9,224 nt of DNA from Bacillota bacterium (GCA_017474705.1 JAFVHC010000151.1:1-9224); one strand, 5' to 3'; shown: positions 1 through 7,144, counted from the first letter of the stretch. The notes: generated by a model from the letters alone, not told the origin. Made by a program: numbers and translations.

Positions 1-2008
1 GGACCGTGGACGCGCCGATGGACGAGTCGAACATCTCCACCAGGCCTTTCTGACTGCTGACGGACAGGTCGCCCATGATGGCGCTGACCTGCTCCGTAAA
101 CGACTTGTCCGCCTGCTGTTCCGGCAGGCTCAGCGGCTTCTTGGCCGCAGGGGCCTCCGTAACGACACGGGTGTAGCTGGCGGCGCCGTTGGTATCCAGG
201 AAGCTGCGCGCCATGTCGACGATGGTGGTACCGCGCCAGTGCATGACCAGACGAGGCTGCTCTGTGACAACGGCGACCTTGGTGGCCTCCAGGTTCTCCT
301 CGGCAGCCAGCTCCATGAACCGGTCACTGTCTTTTTCTTCCACGACGACCGCCATACGCTCCTGAGACTCGGAGATAGCCAGTTCCGTGCCATCCAGGCC
401 GGCATATTTCTTCGGCACCTTGTCCAGTTCGATGTCTAGGCCGGGTGCCAGTTCGCCGATGGCGACACAGACGCCGCCGGCACCGAAGTCATTGCAGATC
501 TTGATCATGCGGCTGGCTTCTTCATTGCGGAACAGACGCTGCAGTTTGCGTTCGGTGGGCGGATTGCCCTTCTGGACTTCCGCGCCGCAGGTATCCAGAG
601 ACGTCTCGGTATGCGCCTTGGAAGAACCTGTCGCACCGCCGATGCCGTCACGGCCGGTCCGACCGCCCAGCAGGATCACGATGTCGCCCGGATCCGCGTG
701 CAGACGGGTGACTTTATCCCGCGGGGTCGCTGCGATGACGGCACCCAGTTCCATATGTTTGGCCATGTAGCCCGGATGATAGATCTCTTTGACATAGCCC
801 GTCGCCAGACCGATCTGGTTGCCGTAGGAGCTGTAGCCCTTCGCTGCTTCCCTGGTCAGTTTCTTCTGCGGCAGTTTGCCATGCAGCGTTTCACTGACGG
901 GGACAGTCGGATCCGCACCGCCGGTCAGACGCATGGCCTGATAGACGTAGGAACGGCCGGACAGCGGATCACGGATCGCGCCGCCAAGGCAGGTGGCAGC
1001 ACCGCCGAACGGTTCGATCTCTGTCGGATGGTTGTGCGTCTCGTTCTTGAACTGCAGCAGCCACTCCTCTTCTTTTCCATCCACGTCCACGGGGATCACG
1101 ATGCTGCACGCATTGATCTCGTCCGTATCTTCCTGGTCGGTCAGCTTGCCGGCCTTTTTCAGTTCCCGCATGGCGGCCAGCGCGATGTCCATCAGGCAGA
1201 ACGGCTTCTCCTCGCGGCCGAGAACGGCGCGTCCTTCTTTATATTCTTCAAATGCTTCCTTCAAAGGCTGCGTCAGCGGGCTCTCCTCGATCTCCACGCC
1301 TTCGATGACGGTGGAGAACGTGGTATGACGGCAATGGTCGGACCAGTAGGTATCCAGCACACGGATCTCCGTGATGGTAGGATCCCGCTGCTCAATTTCG
1401 CGGAAATACTTCTGTGTATGCTTGAGATCCGCCAGGCTCATGGCCAGGCCCAGATCCCGCACCATATCGGCAGCCCCGGCATCATCCAGATCGCGGAAGC
1501 CTTCCACCACGGCCACGTCATCCGGCACACCATACTCCATATCCAGAGAATCCGGCTTGGCCAGTTCTGCCTCGCGGGAATCCACCGCGTTGATGGTATA
1601 CGCTTTGACCGCTTCCAGCTCCTGCTCCGATACCTCGCCTTTGAGCACGATGACCTTAGCGTAACGCACGACCGGCGCTTCATCCGCTTTCAGGATGCGG
1701 ATGCACTGTTCGGCGGAATCCGCCCGCTGATCATACTGGCCGGGCAGATACTCCACGGCAAACAGCAGCCCTTCCTCTTCCAGACCCGGAACTGTTTCCT
1801 CGAATACATCGTCCACAGGGGCCTCTGAAAGGATGCGGCTGACGGCACGCTGATACGTTGCCTCCGACAGCCCTTCGATATCATATCGATATAAGACATG
1901 GACCGCCGTAAGGCCTGCAAGATTCAGGTTGTGCTTCAGGTCGTGCCTGAGCGCCTCTGCTTCGGTCCGAAAACCAGGTTTCTTTTCTACATATACACGT
2001 CTGACCAT
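1..2008 (-). CDS. purL: Phosphoribosylformylglycinamidine synthase (FGAM synthase), N-terminal 669 residues; 3' end off window
   Basis: Catalyses the ATP- and glutamine-dependent conversion of FGAR to FGAM, the fourth step of de novo purine synthesis, in the cytoplasm. The 669 visible residues begin MVRRVYVEKKPGF, a PurS-like N-terminal segment typical of the large single-chain form. Further motifs are DTYWSDHCRHTTF near residue 220, FKNETHNHPTEIEPFGG near 320-335, a glycine-rich GGRTGRDGIGGATGSS near 447-462, CNDFGAGGVCVA near 500, and KGLVEMFDSSIGAST at the left edge. Relatives are roughly 1,250 residues long, so about half is missing, including the expected C-terminal glutamine amidotransferase domain. 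The start at 2008 is supported by GGAG (2015-2018) six bases upstream. The frame is open throughout, with no frameshift. The gene follows the FNT channel gene by 66 bp and has its own promoter. Identification is secure; the absent amidotransferase domain is presumed from the family. Confidence 0.96.
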   Translation of the reverse strand, partial: MVRRVYVEKKPGFRTEAEALRHDLKHNLNLAGLTAVHVLYRYDIEGLSEATYQRAVSRILSEAPVDDVFEETVPGLEEEGLLFAVEYLPGQYDQRADSAEQCIRILKADEAPVVRYAKVIVLKGEVSEQELEAVKAYTINAVDSREAELAKPDSLDMEYGVPDDVAVVEGFRDLDDAGAADMVRDLGLAMSLADLKHTQKYFREIEQRDPTITEIRVLDTYWSDHCRHTTFSTVIEGVEIEESPLTQPLKEAFEEYKEGRAVLGREEKPFCLMDIALAAMRELKKAGKLTDQEDTDEINACSIVIPVDVDGKEEEWLLQFKNETHNHPTEIEPFGGAATCLGGAIRDPLSGRSYVYQAMRLTGGADPTVPVSETLHGKLPQKKLTREAAKGYSSYGNQIGLATGYVKEIYHPGYMAKHMELGAVIAATPRDKVTRLHADPGDIVILLGGRTGRDGIGGATGSSKAHTETSLDTCGAEVQKGNPPTERKLQRLFRNEEASRMIKICNDFGAGGVCVAIGELAPGLDIELDKVPKKYAGLDGTELAISESQERMAVVVEEKDSDRFMELAAEENLEATKVAVVTEQPRLVMHWRGTTIVDMARSFLDTNGAASYTRVVTEAPAAKKPLSLPEQQADKSFTEQVSAIMGDLSVSSQKGLVEMFDSSIGASTV

Positions 2009-2043
2009 GGAAATCTCCGCCTTTCTTGTGTTTCGCGTAGTGT

Positions 2044-2073
2044 ATTGTACTGTATGATAAAGCAATGTGTCAA
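2044..2073 (-). promoter_or_regulatory. Sigma-A-like promoter for purL
   Basis: Read on the minus strand, there is a perfect TTGACA (2068-2073), an 18-base spacer and TACAAT (2044-2049, five of six consensus). Transcription would start near 2037, giving a leader of about 30 bases. That is too short for a purine riboswitch, and I see no convincing PurBox. The -35 box begins two bases after the stop codon of the channel gene, so purL can be expressed independently of it. No terminator hairpin separates the two genes, so read-through is also possible. Confidence 0.75.
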
Positions 2074-2074
2074 C

Positions 2075-2671
2075 TTAATCCGTCAGGTACTTGAGCGCCA
2101 GAGCACCAAGCCCGTTGCCGACCGTGACCAGCAGCAGGAAGCCCAGATACCGCGGGACTTCAGCCCACCCTGGACATGCGAAAATGAGATAGGACATGTC
2201 GGCGATGCTGTGCTCGAACCCGCAGAGAATGAAGGCCGTGACGCACATGGCGATACCGAAGATACCGCTGATCTCCCCCGGATGACGGCGGTAATTCTCG
2301 ACGGCGGCGTACATCAGCATACCGCAGAACAGCGCCGTGATCAACACTGCGGGGATGCTCATGGCCATCTTGGCTTCGGCCATGGTCAACGCTTTCTCCG
2401 CGTAGGCAGGTTTCGCCAGACGCACCAGTCCGGCCGTGATGAAGCTGCCTGTAAGGTTCCCCAGCCAGATGATGGCGCAGTTGGGATCATTCTTATTGGC
2501 CAGTACATAGCCGATCTTCCCGGTGAAGAGATTCATGCCGAACGAGCAGATCAAGAACAGCCCGACGGAGAAGAAAAACGCACCGGCGATCTTACTGTCG
2601 ACCGCCAGAAAAACGGTAGCTCCGATGCCGATCATCATACCGGCCGCAACGGCCTTCTTAAAAGTTTGCAT
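2075..2671 (-). CDS. Compact formate/nitrite transporter (FNT) family channel
   Basis: Probable inner-membrane channel for formate or another small monovalent anion (nitrite, hydrosulfide and lactate are alternatives in this family). The 198-residue protein has six hydrophobic segments: about 7-24, 28-50, 65-86, 105-124, 135-166 and 173-195. FNT hallmarks are present: the LFTG loop with Thr50 (equivalent to FocA Thr91) after helix 2, GNLTGS in helix 3, GFEHSIADM with central His154 (equivalent to FocA His209) in helix 5, and VTVGNGLG in helix 6. It is shorter than the usual 250-290 residues, mainly because the N-terminal amphipathic segment is missing. The start at 2671 is chosen for its excellent ribosome site, GGGAGGA (2678-2684), six bases upstream; an in-frame ATG further upstream lies close to the promoter and lacks such a site. 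It is divergent from mgtE and followed by purL. The family is clear; the substrate is not readable from sequence. Confidence 0.9.
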   Translation of the reverse strand: MQTFKKAVAAGMMIGIGATVFLAVDSKIAGAFFFSVGLFLICSFGMNLFTGKIGYVLANKNDPNCAIIWLGNLTGSFITAGLVRLAKPAYAEKALTMAEAKMAMSIPAVLITALFCGMLMYAAVENYRRHPGEISGIFGIAMCVTAFILCGFEHSIADMSYLIFACPGWAEVPRYLGFLLLVTVGNGLGALALKYLTD

Positions 2672-2705
2672 TCCGTATCCTCCCGGTAATACCAAAGATA
2701 TATCC

Positions 2706-2714
2706 ATTATAACA
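2706..2714 (-). promoter_or_regulatory. Extended -10 promoter for the FNT channel gene
   Basis: On the minus strand the sequence reads TGTTATAAT: a perfect TATAAT (2706-2711) with the TG of an extended -10 element. No good -35 box lies 16-18 bases upstream, which fits an extended -10 promoter. Transcription would start near 2699, about 28 bases before the start codon. The predicted leader carries the ribosome site and no other obvious structure. Confidence 0.65.
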
Positions 2715-2765
2715 GAAACTGCGGCCATAAAGAAGACTTGAACAGATTTTATTTTCATTACAGGG

Positions 2766-2794
2766 TTATCATACGGATCGATCTGTGTTATAAT
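2766..2794 (+). promoter_or_regulatory. Sigma-A-like promoter for mgtE and the acyltransferase
   Basis: TTATCA (2766-2771, four of six consensus), a 17-base spacer and a perfect TATAAT (2789-2794). Transcription would start near 2801, leaving a leader of about 36 bases before the mgtE ATG. This is too short for the M-box (ykoK) magnesium riboswitch that precedes mgtE in many Bacillota. The promoter lies back to back with the channel-gene promoter, about 52 bases between the two -10 boxes. Confidence 0.7.
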
Positions 2795-2836
2795 ATATAT
2801 ACTCTTTTTATCTTTACACAGAGAGGGGGATCCACC

Positions 2837-4243
2837 ATGTCTGAGGAAGAAAAAGTTATCATGGAGCGACCGGATTATGAAAACGAGCTGATCTCGATCA
2901 TACAAAGCGATGAAAGCGCCGACGTCATCCGAGAACGTTTGGGCGATTACCATGATAACGATATCGCCGAAGTCCTGCAGAGCCTGGACAAAGAAGACCG
3001 TCTGAAGACGTACCGGATCCTCGGTCTGGAGCACGTCTCCGAACTCTTCACATACTACGATAACGTTGCCCCGTTCATCGACGAACTCGACATCGAGACC
3101 GCTGCCGACGTTCTGGAGACCATGGACGCGGACGAAGCTGTCGACATCCTGGAAGAACTGGACGAGGAAAAGCGCGAAGCCCTCTATCCCCGCATCGACA
3201 AGTCCTCCATGGAGGACATCCATCTGATCCAGTCCTACGATGAGGACGAGATCGGTTCCCGCATGTCCACGAACTTCATCAGCATCCGCATCGGTCTTTC
3301 GATCAAACAGGCCATGCGCGAGCTGGTGGCGCAGGCGGCGGAAAACGACAACATTTCCACCATCTACGTGGTCGATGAAAACGAAGCCTTCCACGGTGCC
3401 ATCGACTTGAAAGACCTGATCGTCGCCCGTCAGGGGACCGACCTGGAAGACCTGGTCATGACCTCCTACCCTTACGTCTACGCGACGGAGCAGATCGCCG
3501 AATGTATCGAAGAACTGCGCGATTATTCCGAGGACTCCATCCCCGTTCTGGATGACGACAAGAAGATCCTGGGCGTCATCACGGCGACCGAACTGGTCGA
3601 CGTCGTCGATGAAGAGTTCGGAGAGGACTACGCGAAACTCGCTGGTTTGACCGCAGAAGAAGATCTGAACGAACCTTTGAAGAACAGTGTCAAGAAGCGT
3701 CTTCCCTGGCTGCTCCTGCTGCTGTGCTTAGGCCTGCTGGTCTCCTCCGTCGTGGGTGTGTTCGAACACGTGGTGGCACAGCTGCCGCTGATCGTTCTCT
3801 TCCAGTCCATGGTACTGGATATGGCCGGTAACACCGGAACCCAGACGCTGGCTGTCACCATCCGCACACTGACCGACAGCGAACTGACCGGCAAGCAAAA
3901 ACGCCATCACATCTTCAAGGAGATGCGCGTCGGCATGACCAATGGTCTGCTGCTGGGCATCTTCGCCTGCCTGCTGGTGGGCTTCTACATCACCATCGCG
4001 AAGGGCAAACCGATCTACATGGGCTTCGCCACTTCCGCCTGTATCGGCGTCTCCCTGCTCTTCACCATGATCATTTCCTCCGCTCTGGGGTCCTTGATCC
4101 CCATGGGCTTCAAGAAGATCGGTATCGATCCGGCTGTGGCCTCCGGTCCGCTGATCACCACGGTCAACGATATGATCGCGGTCATCACGTACTACGGCCT
4201 GTCCTGGATCTTCCTGATCAACTTGTTCAAGTTCGCCGGATAA
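2837..4243 (+). CDS. mgtE: MgtE-family magnesium transporter
   Basis: Magnesium-gated Mg2+ channel of the inner membrane, 468 residues, the normal length for MgtE. An acidic N-terminal domain spans about 15-135 and contains MgtE_N-type helical repeats such as AADVLETMDADEAVDILEEL. Two CBS domains follow at about 145-265, then a connecting helix and a transmembrane domain from about 287 to 468 with five hydrophobic segments. Pore-region signatures are GNTGTQTLAV (331-340) and DPAVASGPLITTVNDM (431-446); Asp445 corresponds to the conserved pore aspartate. The start at 2837 has GAGGGGG (2822-2828 region) about seven bases upstream; the reading frame stays open upstream to 2738, but that extension crosses the promoter. 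The acyltransferase gene follows after 12 bp, in one transcription unit. The encoded acidic cytosolic domain probably senses Mg2+ directly, and no RNA-level magnesium sensor is seen. Confidence 0.96.
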   Translation: MSEEEKVIMERPDYENELISIIQSDESADVIRERLGDYHDNDIAEVLQSLDKEDRLKTYRILGLEHVSELFTYYDNVAPFIDELDIETAADVLETMDADEAVDILEELDEEKREALYPRIDKSSMEDIHLIQSYDEDEIGSRMSTNFISIRIGLSIKQAMRELVAQAAENDNISTIYVVDENEAFHGAIDLKDLIVARQGTDLEDLVMTSYPYVYATEQIAECIEELRDYSEDSIPVLDDDKKILGVITATELVDVVDEEFGEDYAKLAGLTAEEDLNEPLKNSVKKRLPWLLLLLCLGLLVSSVVGVFEHVVAQLPLIVLFQSMVLDMAGNTGTQTLAVTIRTLTDSELTGKQKRHHIFKEMRVGMTNGLLLGIFACLLVGFYITIAKGKPIYMGFATSACIGVSLLFTMIISSALGSLIPMGFKKIGIDPAVASGPLITTVNDMIAVITYYGLSWIFLINLFKFAG

Positions 4244-4255
4244 GGTGGTGCATCT

Positions 4256-5569
4256 ATGGATCAAAAAGCTTTCGAACGATTTGACATGGCATTGCCGCCG
4301 GTGCGGACCAAATGGTACCTGCGGCCGCTGACCTATCTGCTGAGCGCGCCGGACGTCTGGCTGCACCGCACGAAGATCCGATACAATGGTACGGAAGGCT
4401 TGAAGCCGCCCTATATCATCCTCTGCAACCATAACGCTTTCCTGGATTTCAAAGTCCTGACCAAAGCCATCTTCCCGCAGCGGGCCAATTATATCGTGGC
4501 CATCGATGGGTTCATCGGCCGTGAAAAACTCCTGCGCGATGTCGGCTGTATCTGCAAACGCAAGTTCACCAACGATCTGGTCCTGATCCGCCAGCTGAAG
4601 CAGGTCCTGAAGAATGGGGACGCGGCCGTGATCTACGCGGAAGCGCGGTACTCCCTCTGCGGTACGACGGCGGTGCTGCCCTCCTCCCTGGGCAAGATGA
4701 TCAAGATCTTCAAAGTACCTGTCGTGACTTTCATCTGCCACGGACACCATGTGGATTCACCTTTCTGGAATCTGCACAAGCGCGGCATCCGCCCGACGGA
4801 AGCCGAAATGTCCCTGCTCTTTACGCCGGATGATCTGAAAGAACTGTCTGTGGACGAGATCAACGACCGCATCGTGCAGACATACCAGTATGATGATTAC
4901 GCCTGGCAGAAGGAGCGGGGCCTTAAGACCCATTATAAAAAGCGGGCAGAAGGCCTGCATAAAGTGCTCTATCAATGTCCGGCCTGTAAAACCGAATTCC
5001 GCATGTCCTCCTCCGGCACCACATTGAAATGCGATGCCTGCGGCAAGACCTGGACTCTGTCTCCTTTGAACGAATTGTCCGCGGATTCGGGAGAGACCGA
5101 GTTTTCCCATATCCCGGACTGGTACGAGTGGGAGCGGGCGAACGTCCGTGCCGAGGTCGAGGCCGGCACCTATTCCTCCGGTCCGCTGCCGGTCGAGGTC
5201 GACACCCTGCCCAATGCCAAGCGCTATATTTATTTAGGCAAAGGCACTCTGGTCCATGATATGAACGGGTTCACCGTATCCGGTAACGACGTGGACGGGG
5301 ATCCTTTCTTGATGGAGAAACCGGTCTCTTCCCTCTACTCCTGCCACATCGAGTATGATTATCTGGGTAAGTCCGGGGATTGTGTGGATCTGAACACCTT
5401 AGACGATACGTGGTACATCTATCCCTACGCAAAAGAAAAAGCCGCTCAGGAGCGGCTGCGAGCGGAAAACCCCGGGTTCTCCGTCACAAAGATGGCCTTG
5501 GCCACTGAGGAATTGTATTTCCACGAGCGGGCGGCCGAAGGCAAGCCCTGTCGGAAAGGGCTGGCATAA
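4256..5569 (+). CDS. PlsC-like glycerolipid acyltransferase with zinc ribbon and uncharacterised C-terminal domain
   Basis: Probable membrane-associated acyltransferase related to 1-acylglycerol-3-phosphate acyltransferases, 437 residues. The N-terminal part (about 25-215) has the PlsC HX4D motif as NHNAFLD (His59, Asp64) and a block YAEARYSLCGT (127-137) in the place of the usual FPEGTRS motif, with Glu129 and Arg131 kept and the glycine replaced by Ala. Residues 241-262 form a zinc ribbon: CPAC (Cys241, Cys244) and CDAC (Cys259, Cys262). The remainder, about 285-425, is rich in predicted beta strands and aromatic residues, and I do not recognise it. No signal peptide is visible. The start at 4256 has AGGTGG (4243-4248), which overlaps the last base of the mgtE stop, with a seven-base spacer, so translation is probably coupled to mgtE. 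A terminator follows. The acyltransferase family is likely; acyl donor and acceptor are unknown. Confidence 0.8.
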   Translation: MDQKAFERFDMALPPVRTKWYLRPLTYLLSAPDVWLHRTKIRYNGTEGLKPPYIILCNHNAFLDFKVLTKAIFPQRANYIVAIDGFIGREKLLRDVGCICKRKFTNDLVLIRQLKQVLKNGDAAVIYAEARYSLCGTTAVLPSSLGKMIKIFKVPVVTFICHGHHVDSPFWNLHKRGIRPTEAEMSLLFTPDDLKELSVDEINDRIVQTYQYDDYAWQKERGLKTHYKKRAEGLHKVLYQCPACKTEFRMSSSGTTLKCDACGKTWTLSPLNELSADSGETEFSHIPDWYEWERANVRAEVEAGTYSSGPLPVEVDTLPNAKRYIYLGKGTLVHDMNGFTVSGNDVDGDPFLMEKPVSSLYSCHIEYDYLGKSGDCVDLNTLDDTWYIYPYAKEKAAQERLRAENPGFSVTKMALATEELYFHERAAEGKPCRKGLA

Positions 5570-5576
5570 AGCAAAG

Positions 5577-5612
5577 AAAAATCGTGTCCTGATGGGCACG
5601 ATTTTTTGTTTT
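5577..5612 (+). terminator. Intrinsic terminator of the mgtE-acyltransferase operon, possibly bidirectional
   Basis: Starts 8 bases after the acyltransferase stop. The stem AATCGTGTCC (5580-5589) pairs with GGGCACGATT (5594-5603) through one G-T wobble, around a TGAT loop (5590-5593), followed by a T-rich tract to 5612. The flanking A-run (5577-5581) lengthens the stem and gives a T-run on the opposite strand. Read leftwards, the stem has one C-A mismatch but is still followed by TTTTTCTTT. It may therefore also end the convergent lipoprotein operon, about 270 bases after that gene's stop. Confidence 0.9.
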
Positions 5613-5620
5613 ACCGAGTC

Positions 5621-5848
5621 TTTTTGGAGAGAAATCAGAATTGGAGGGTTTCCTCTCCAAATTTGCTTTGATTTTTCTGGAGACACTATCTTCATTTGCC
5701 GAATTCATCTCCAGTTTCTTTTGATGACACTTGGAGAGGATATCCTGTTTTGTTCATTTGTCTCCATACTTTTTGGAGAAAGGTTGTCATTTTTGCTCAT
5801 TTCTCTCCTGGAGACAATGAAGCGGTTTCACCGATTCTTCTCCCAAAG
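5621..5848. repeat. Array of five GGAGA...TCTCC inverted-pair units in a non-coding stretch
   Basis: This stretch between convergent operons holds no convincing gene. GGAGA occurs at 5626, 5679, 5733, 5775 and 5810; TCTCC occurs at 5654, 5708, 5761, 5804 and 5839. The two strictly alternate, and the distance from GGAGA to its TCTCC partner is 28 or 29 bases every time, so each unit is 33-34 bp. Gaps between units shrink: 20, 20, 9 and 1 bases. Longest pairings are TTTGGAGAG/CTCTCCAAA (unit 1), CTGGAGA/TCTCCAG (unit 2), TGGAGA/TCTCCA (unit 3), GGAGA/TCTCC (unit 4), and an extended hairpin in unit 5. Loops of units 2-4 share a TTCATTT-like stretch before the right arm, and CTTTTTGGAGA occurs twice (5620-5630, 5769-5779). 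The region is more AT-rich than the flanking genes. It could be a degenerate tandem repeat, a multi-hairpin 3' UTR or RNA, or a row of binding sites; I do not recognise it as a named element. Confidence 0.7.
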
Positions 5849-5877
5849 CGCTGTTTGAAACGCATATATTCAGGACA

Positions 5878-7140
5878 TTACTCCCTCGTCTGTAGAGAAT
5901 AATATTCCCACCGGTCGCGATCTTCTCCCCGATAGCAGAAGCGGTCGTATCCATTGCCGGTAAAGTTAAACATGAGTGGATCCGAAAGGACCTCGCCGCC
6001 CTGCAGCAGGAATTGGCATTCCAGTGTATCCGGTTTCAACAACACCAAACGCCCGTCATCATCCTGCAACAGGATCGTCTGGCCATCGGCCATAGCTTCG
6101 AGGATCATCATGATCGATGAACCATAAGGCTCAAAGTCGACCATCCCAGCCTCATTCAGAAAACTAGTATACGGTTCCAGCGCCGTTTTCCCTTCTTCAT
6201 ACTGCAGGAAGGAGACGGCTCCTGTCGTGCAGTCGATGTAATAGACCCATCCCTTTCGCACGGTGGTGTAATTTGTCAGCAGGATGTGCTGTGCATCTAC
6301 GCTGTAGATCATCTCCGGCTCATGGGCAAACCGGATCCTTCCCAGGTCATACGTTTCCTGCGTGCCATCCGGACGTTCGATCAGAAGTTTGCAGATCTCT
6401 CCCGTATCAAGATCCATTTTCATGTCGCGTAAAACGACAGCAATACTGCCATCGGACAGAAAGGACGTCGCTGTAAGCACACAGCTGTCCGAATCAAACC
6501 CTTGGGTCCGGGAATAATCCTTGATCGTAAGCTTGTCGGTCTTTTTGTCGAGCAGAAAGACCTGACCCGATGGAACCTGCCCCGGCGCAATCAATGTATC
6601 TCCATACGCAGAGGTGTACATATGTTCCTTTCCACCGTACATCTTGCCGGTCTCCCCATCGATCATCCAGGTCATGCCTGTCCTGTCCTGCGTTACAATG
6701 TAATCCCCGCCGAAGGTCATGCTGATCGGACGAGGGATCAATCGATTACCGCCATCCAGCCTCATGTATACATCGAACAGATCCATGTCCGCGGGCATTT
6801 CGATCCCGGACTGAGCGTAACTGTATTCTGCAAACTGCCGCATCAGTTCTTCCGCTTCGATGTTCGCCGGTGTCAGCTCGATTCTGCGGGTTTCTGATTC
6901 ATTCCAGATATAAGGGTTTCCGCCCTCTTCGTTTTGCATGAAAAAGCTGCCCTGCGTGGTCAGTCCAAAGAGCGCTGTGTCTTCACTGCCTCTGGCTTCG
7001 ACCGGGACCTCAGTCTTGGTCATGACCGCCCGATGCTCCCAAAAGGAAGGTTTGTTTTGTGGTTTGAACGGATTAGGAAAAGCGGTGCACGCGGTCAGGA
7101 GCAAGACCAGACACGCGGCACCGGCTAATACTTTTTTCAT
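5878..7140 (-). CDS. Lipoprotein of unknown function, possibly beta-propeller-like
   Basis: A 420-residue secreted lipoprotein whose function I do not recognise. The N-terminus is a classic lipoprotein signal: MKK, a hydrophobic core (4-15) and lipobox LTAC with Cys18 as the predicted lipidated residue, followed by a Pro/Asn/Lys-rich linker (about 20-32). The mature part is predicted to be largely beta strand, with recurring turn-like pieces such as DGETGK (161-166), DCTTGA (303-308) and QDDDGR (359-364). These suggest propeller-type blades, but no clear sequence repeat proves it. No catalytic motif or membrane segment is seen after the signal. The start at 7140 lies 4 bp after the araM stop, and its ribosome site GAGGA (7149-7153) lies inside araM, so translation is probably coupled. 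It is the last gene of the kinase-araM operon. Surface anchoring is well supported; any role in sugar or lipid sensing would be a guess. Confidence 0.85.
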   Translation of the reverse strand: MKKVLAGAACLVLLLTACTAFPNPFKPQNKPSFWEHRAVMTKTEVPVEARGSEDTALFGLTTQGSFFMQNEEGGNPYIWNESETRRIELTPANIEAEELMRQFAEYSYAQSGIEMPADMDLFDVYMRLDGGNRLIPRPISMTFGGDYIVTQDRTGMTWMIDGETGKMYGGKEHMYTSAYGDTLIAPGQVPSGQVFLLDKKTDKLTIKDYSRTQGFDSDSCVLTATSFLSDGSIAVVLRDMKMDLDTGEICKLLIERPDGTQETYDLGRIRFAHEPEMIYSVDAQHILLTNYTTVRKGWVYYIDCTTGAVSFLQYEEGKTALEPYTSFLNEAGMVDFEPYGSSIMMILEAMADGQTILLQDDDGRLVLLKPDTLECQFLLQGGEVLSDPLMFNFTGNGYDRFCYRGEDRDRWEYYSLQTRE

Positions 7141-7144
7141 AGGA

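Noticed and set aside
611..1828. Open frame of 405 codons on the plus strand opposite purL
   Set aside because: It lies wholly antisense to a gene with unmistakable FGAM synthase motifs, has no recognisable protein character, and reflects GC-rich codon bias.
2672..3394. In-frame upstream extension of the FNT channel frame to 3394, antisense to mgtE
   Set aside because: The extension crosses both divergent promoters and overlaps mgtE. The perfect ribosome site in front of 2671 decides the start.
3728..4750. Minus-strand open frame of 340 codons across mgtE and the acyltransferase gene
   Set aside because: Antisense to two well-supported genes, with low-complexity His/Asp/Gln-rich composition typical of a shadow frame.
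5621..5848. CRISPR array as an explanation for the periodic repeats
   Set aside because: The conserved part is only 5-9 bases and alternates in orientation, unit spacing shrinks along the array, there are no identical 24-36 base repeats, and no cas genes are nearby.
5621..5848. CsrB/RsmZ-like sponge RNA suggested by many GGA motifs
   Set aside because: In those RNAs the GGA lies in hairpin loops; here the GGAGA copies form the stems, and both strands carry equal numbers. Not supported beyond a loose resemblance.
5815..5877. Dedicated intrinsic terminator just after the lipoprotein gene
   Set aside because: On the minus strand the hairpins here are not followed by a T-run. The first plausible terminator in that direction is the reverse reading of 5577-5612.
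5592..5902. Two short plus-strand open frames (5592-5858 and 5696-5902) over the hairpin array
   Set aside because: The first starts inside the terminator loop, neither has a ribosome site, and their content is explained by the repeated GGAGA/TCTCC units.
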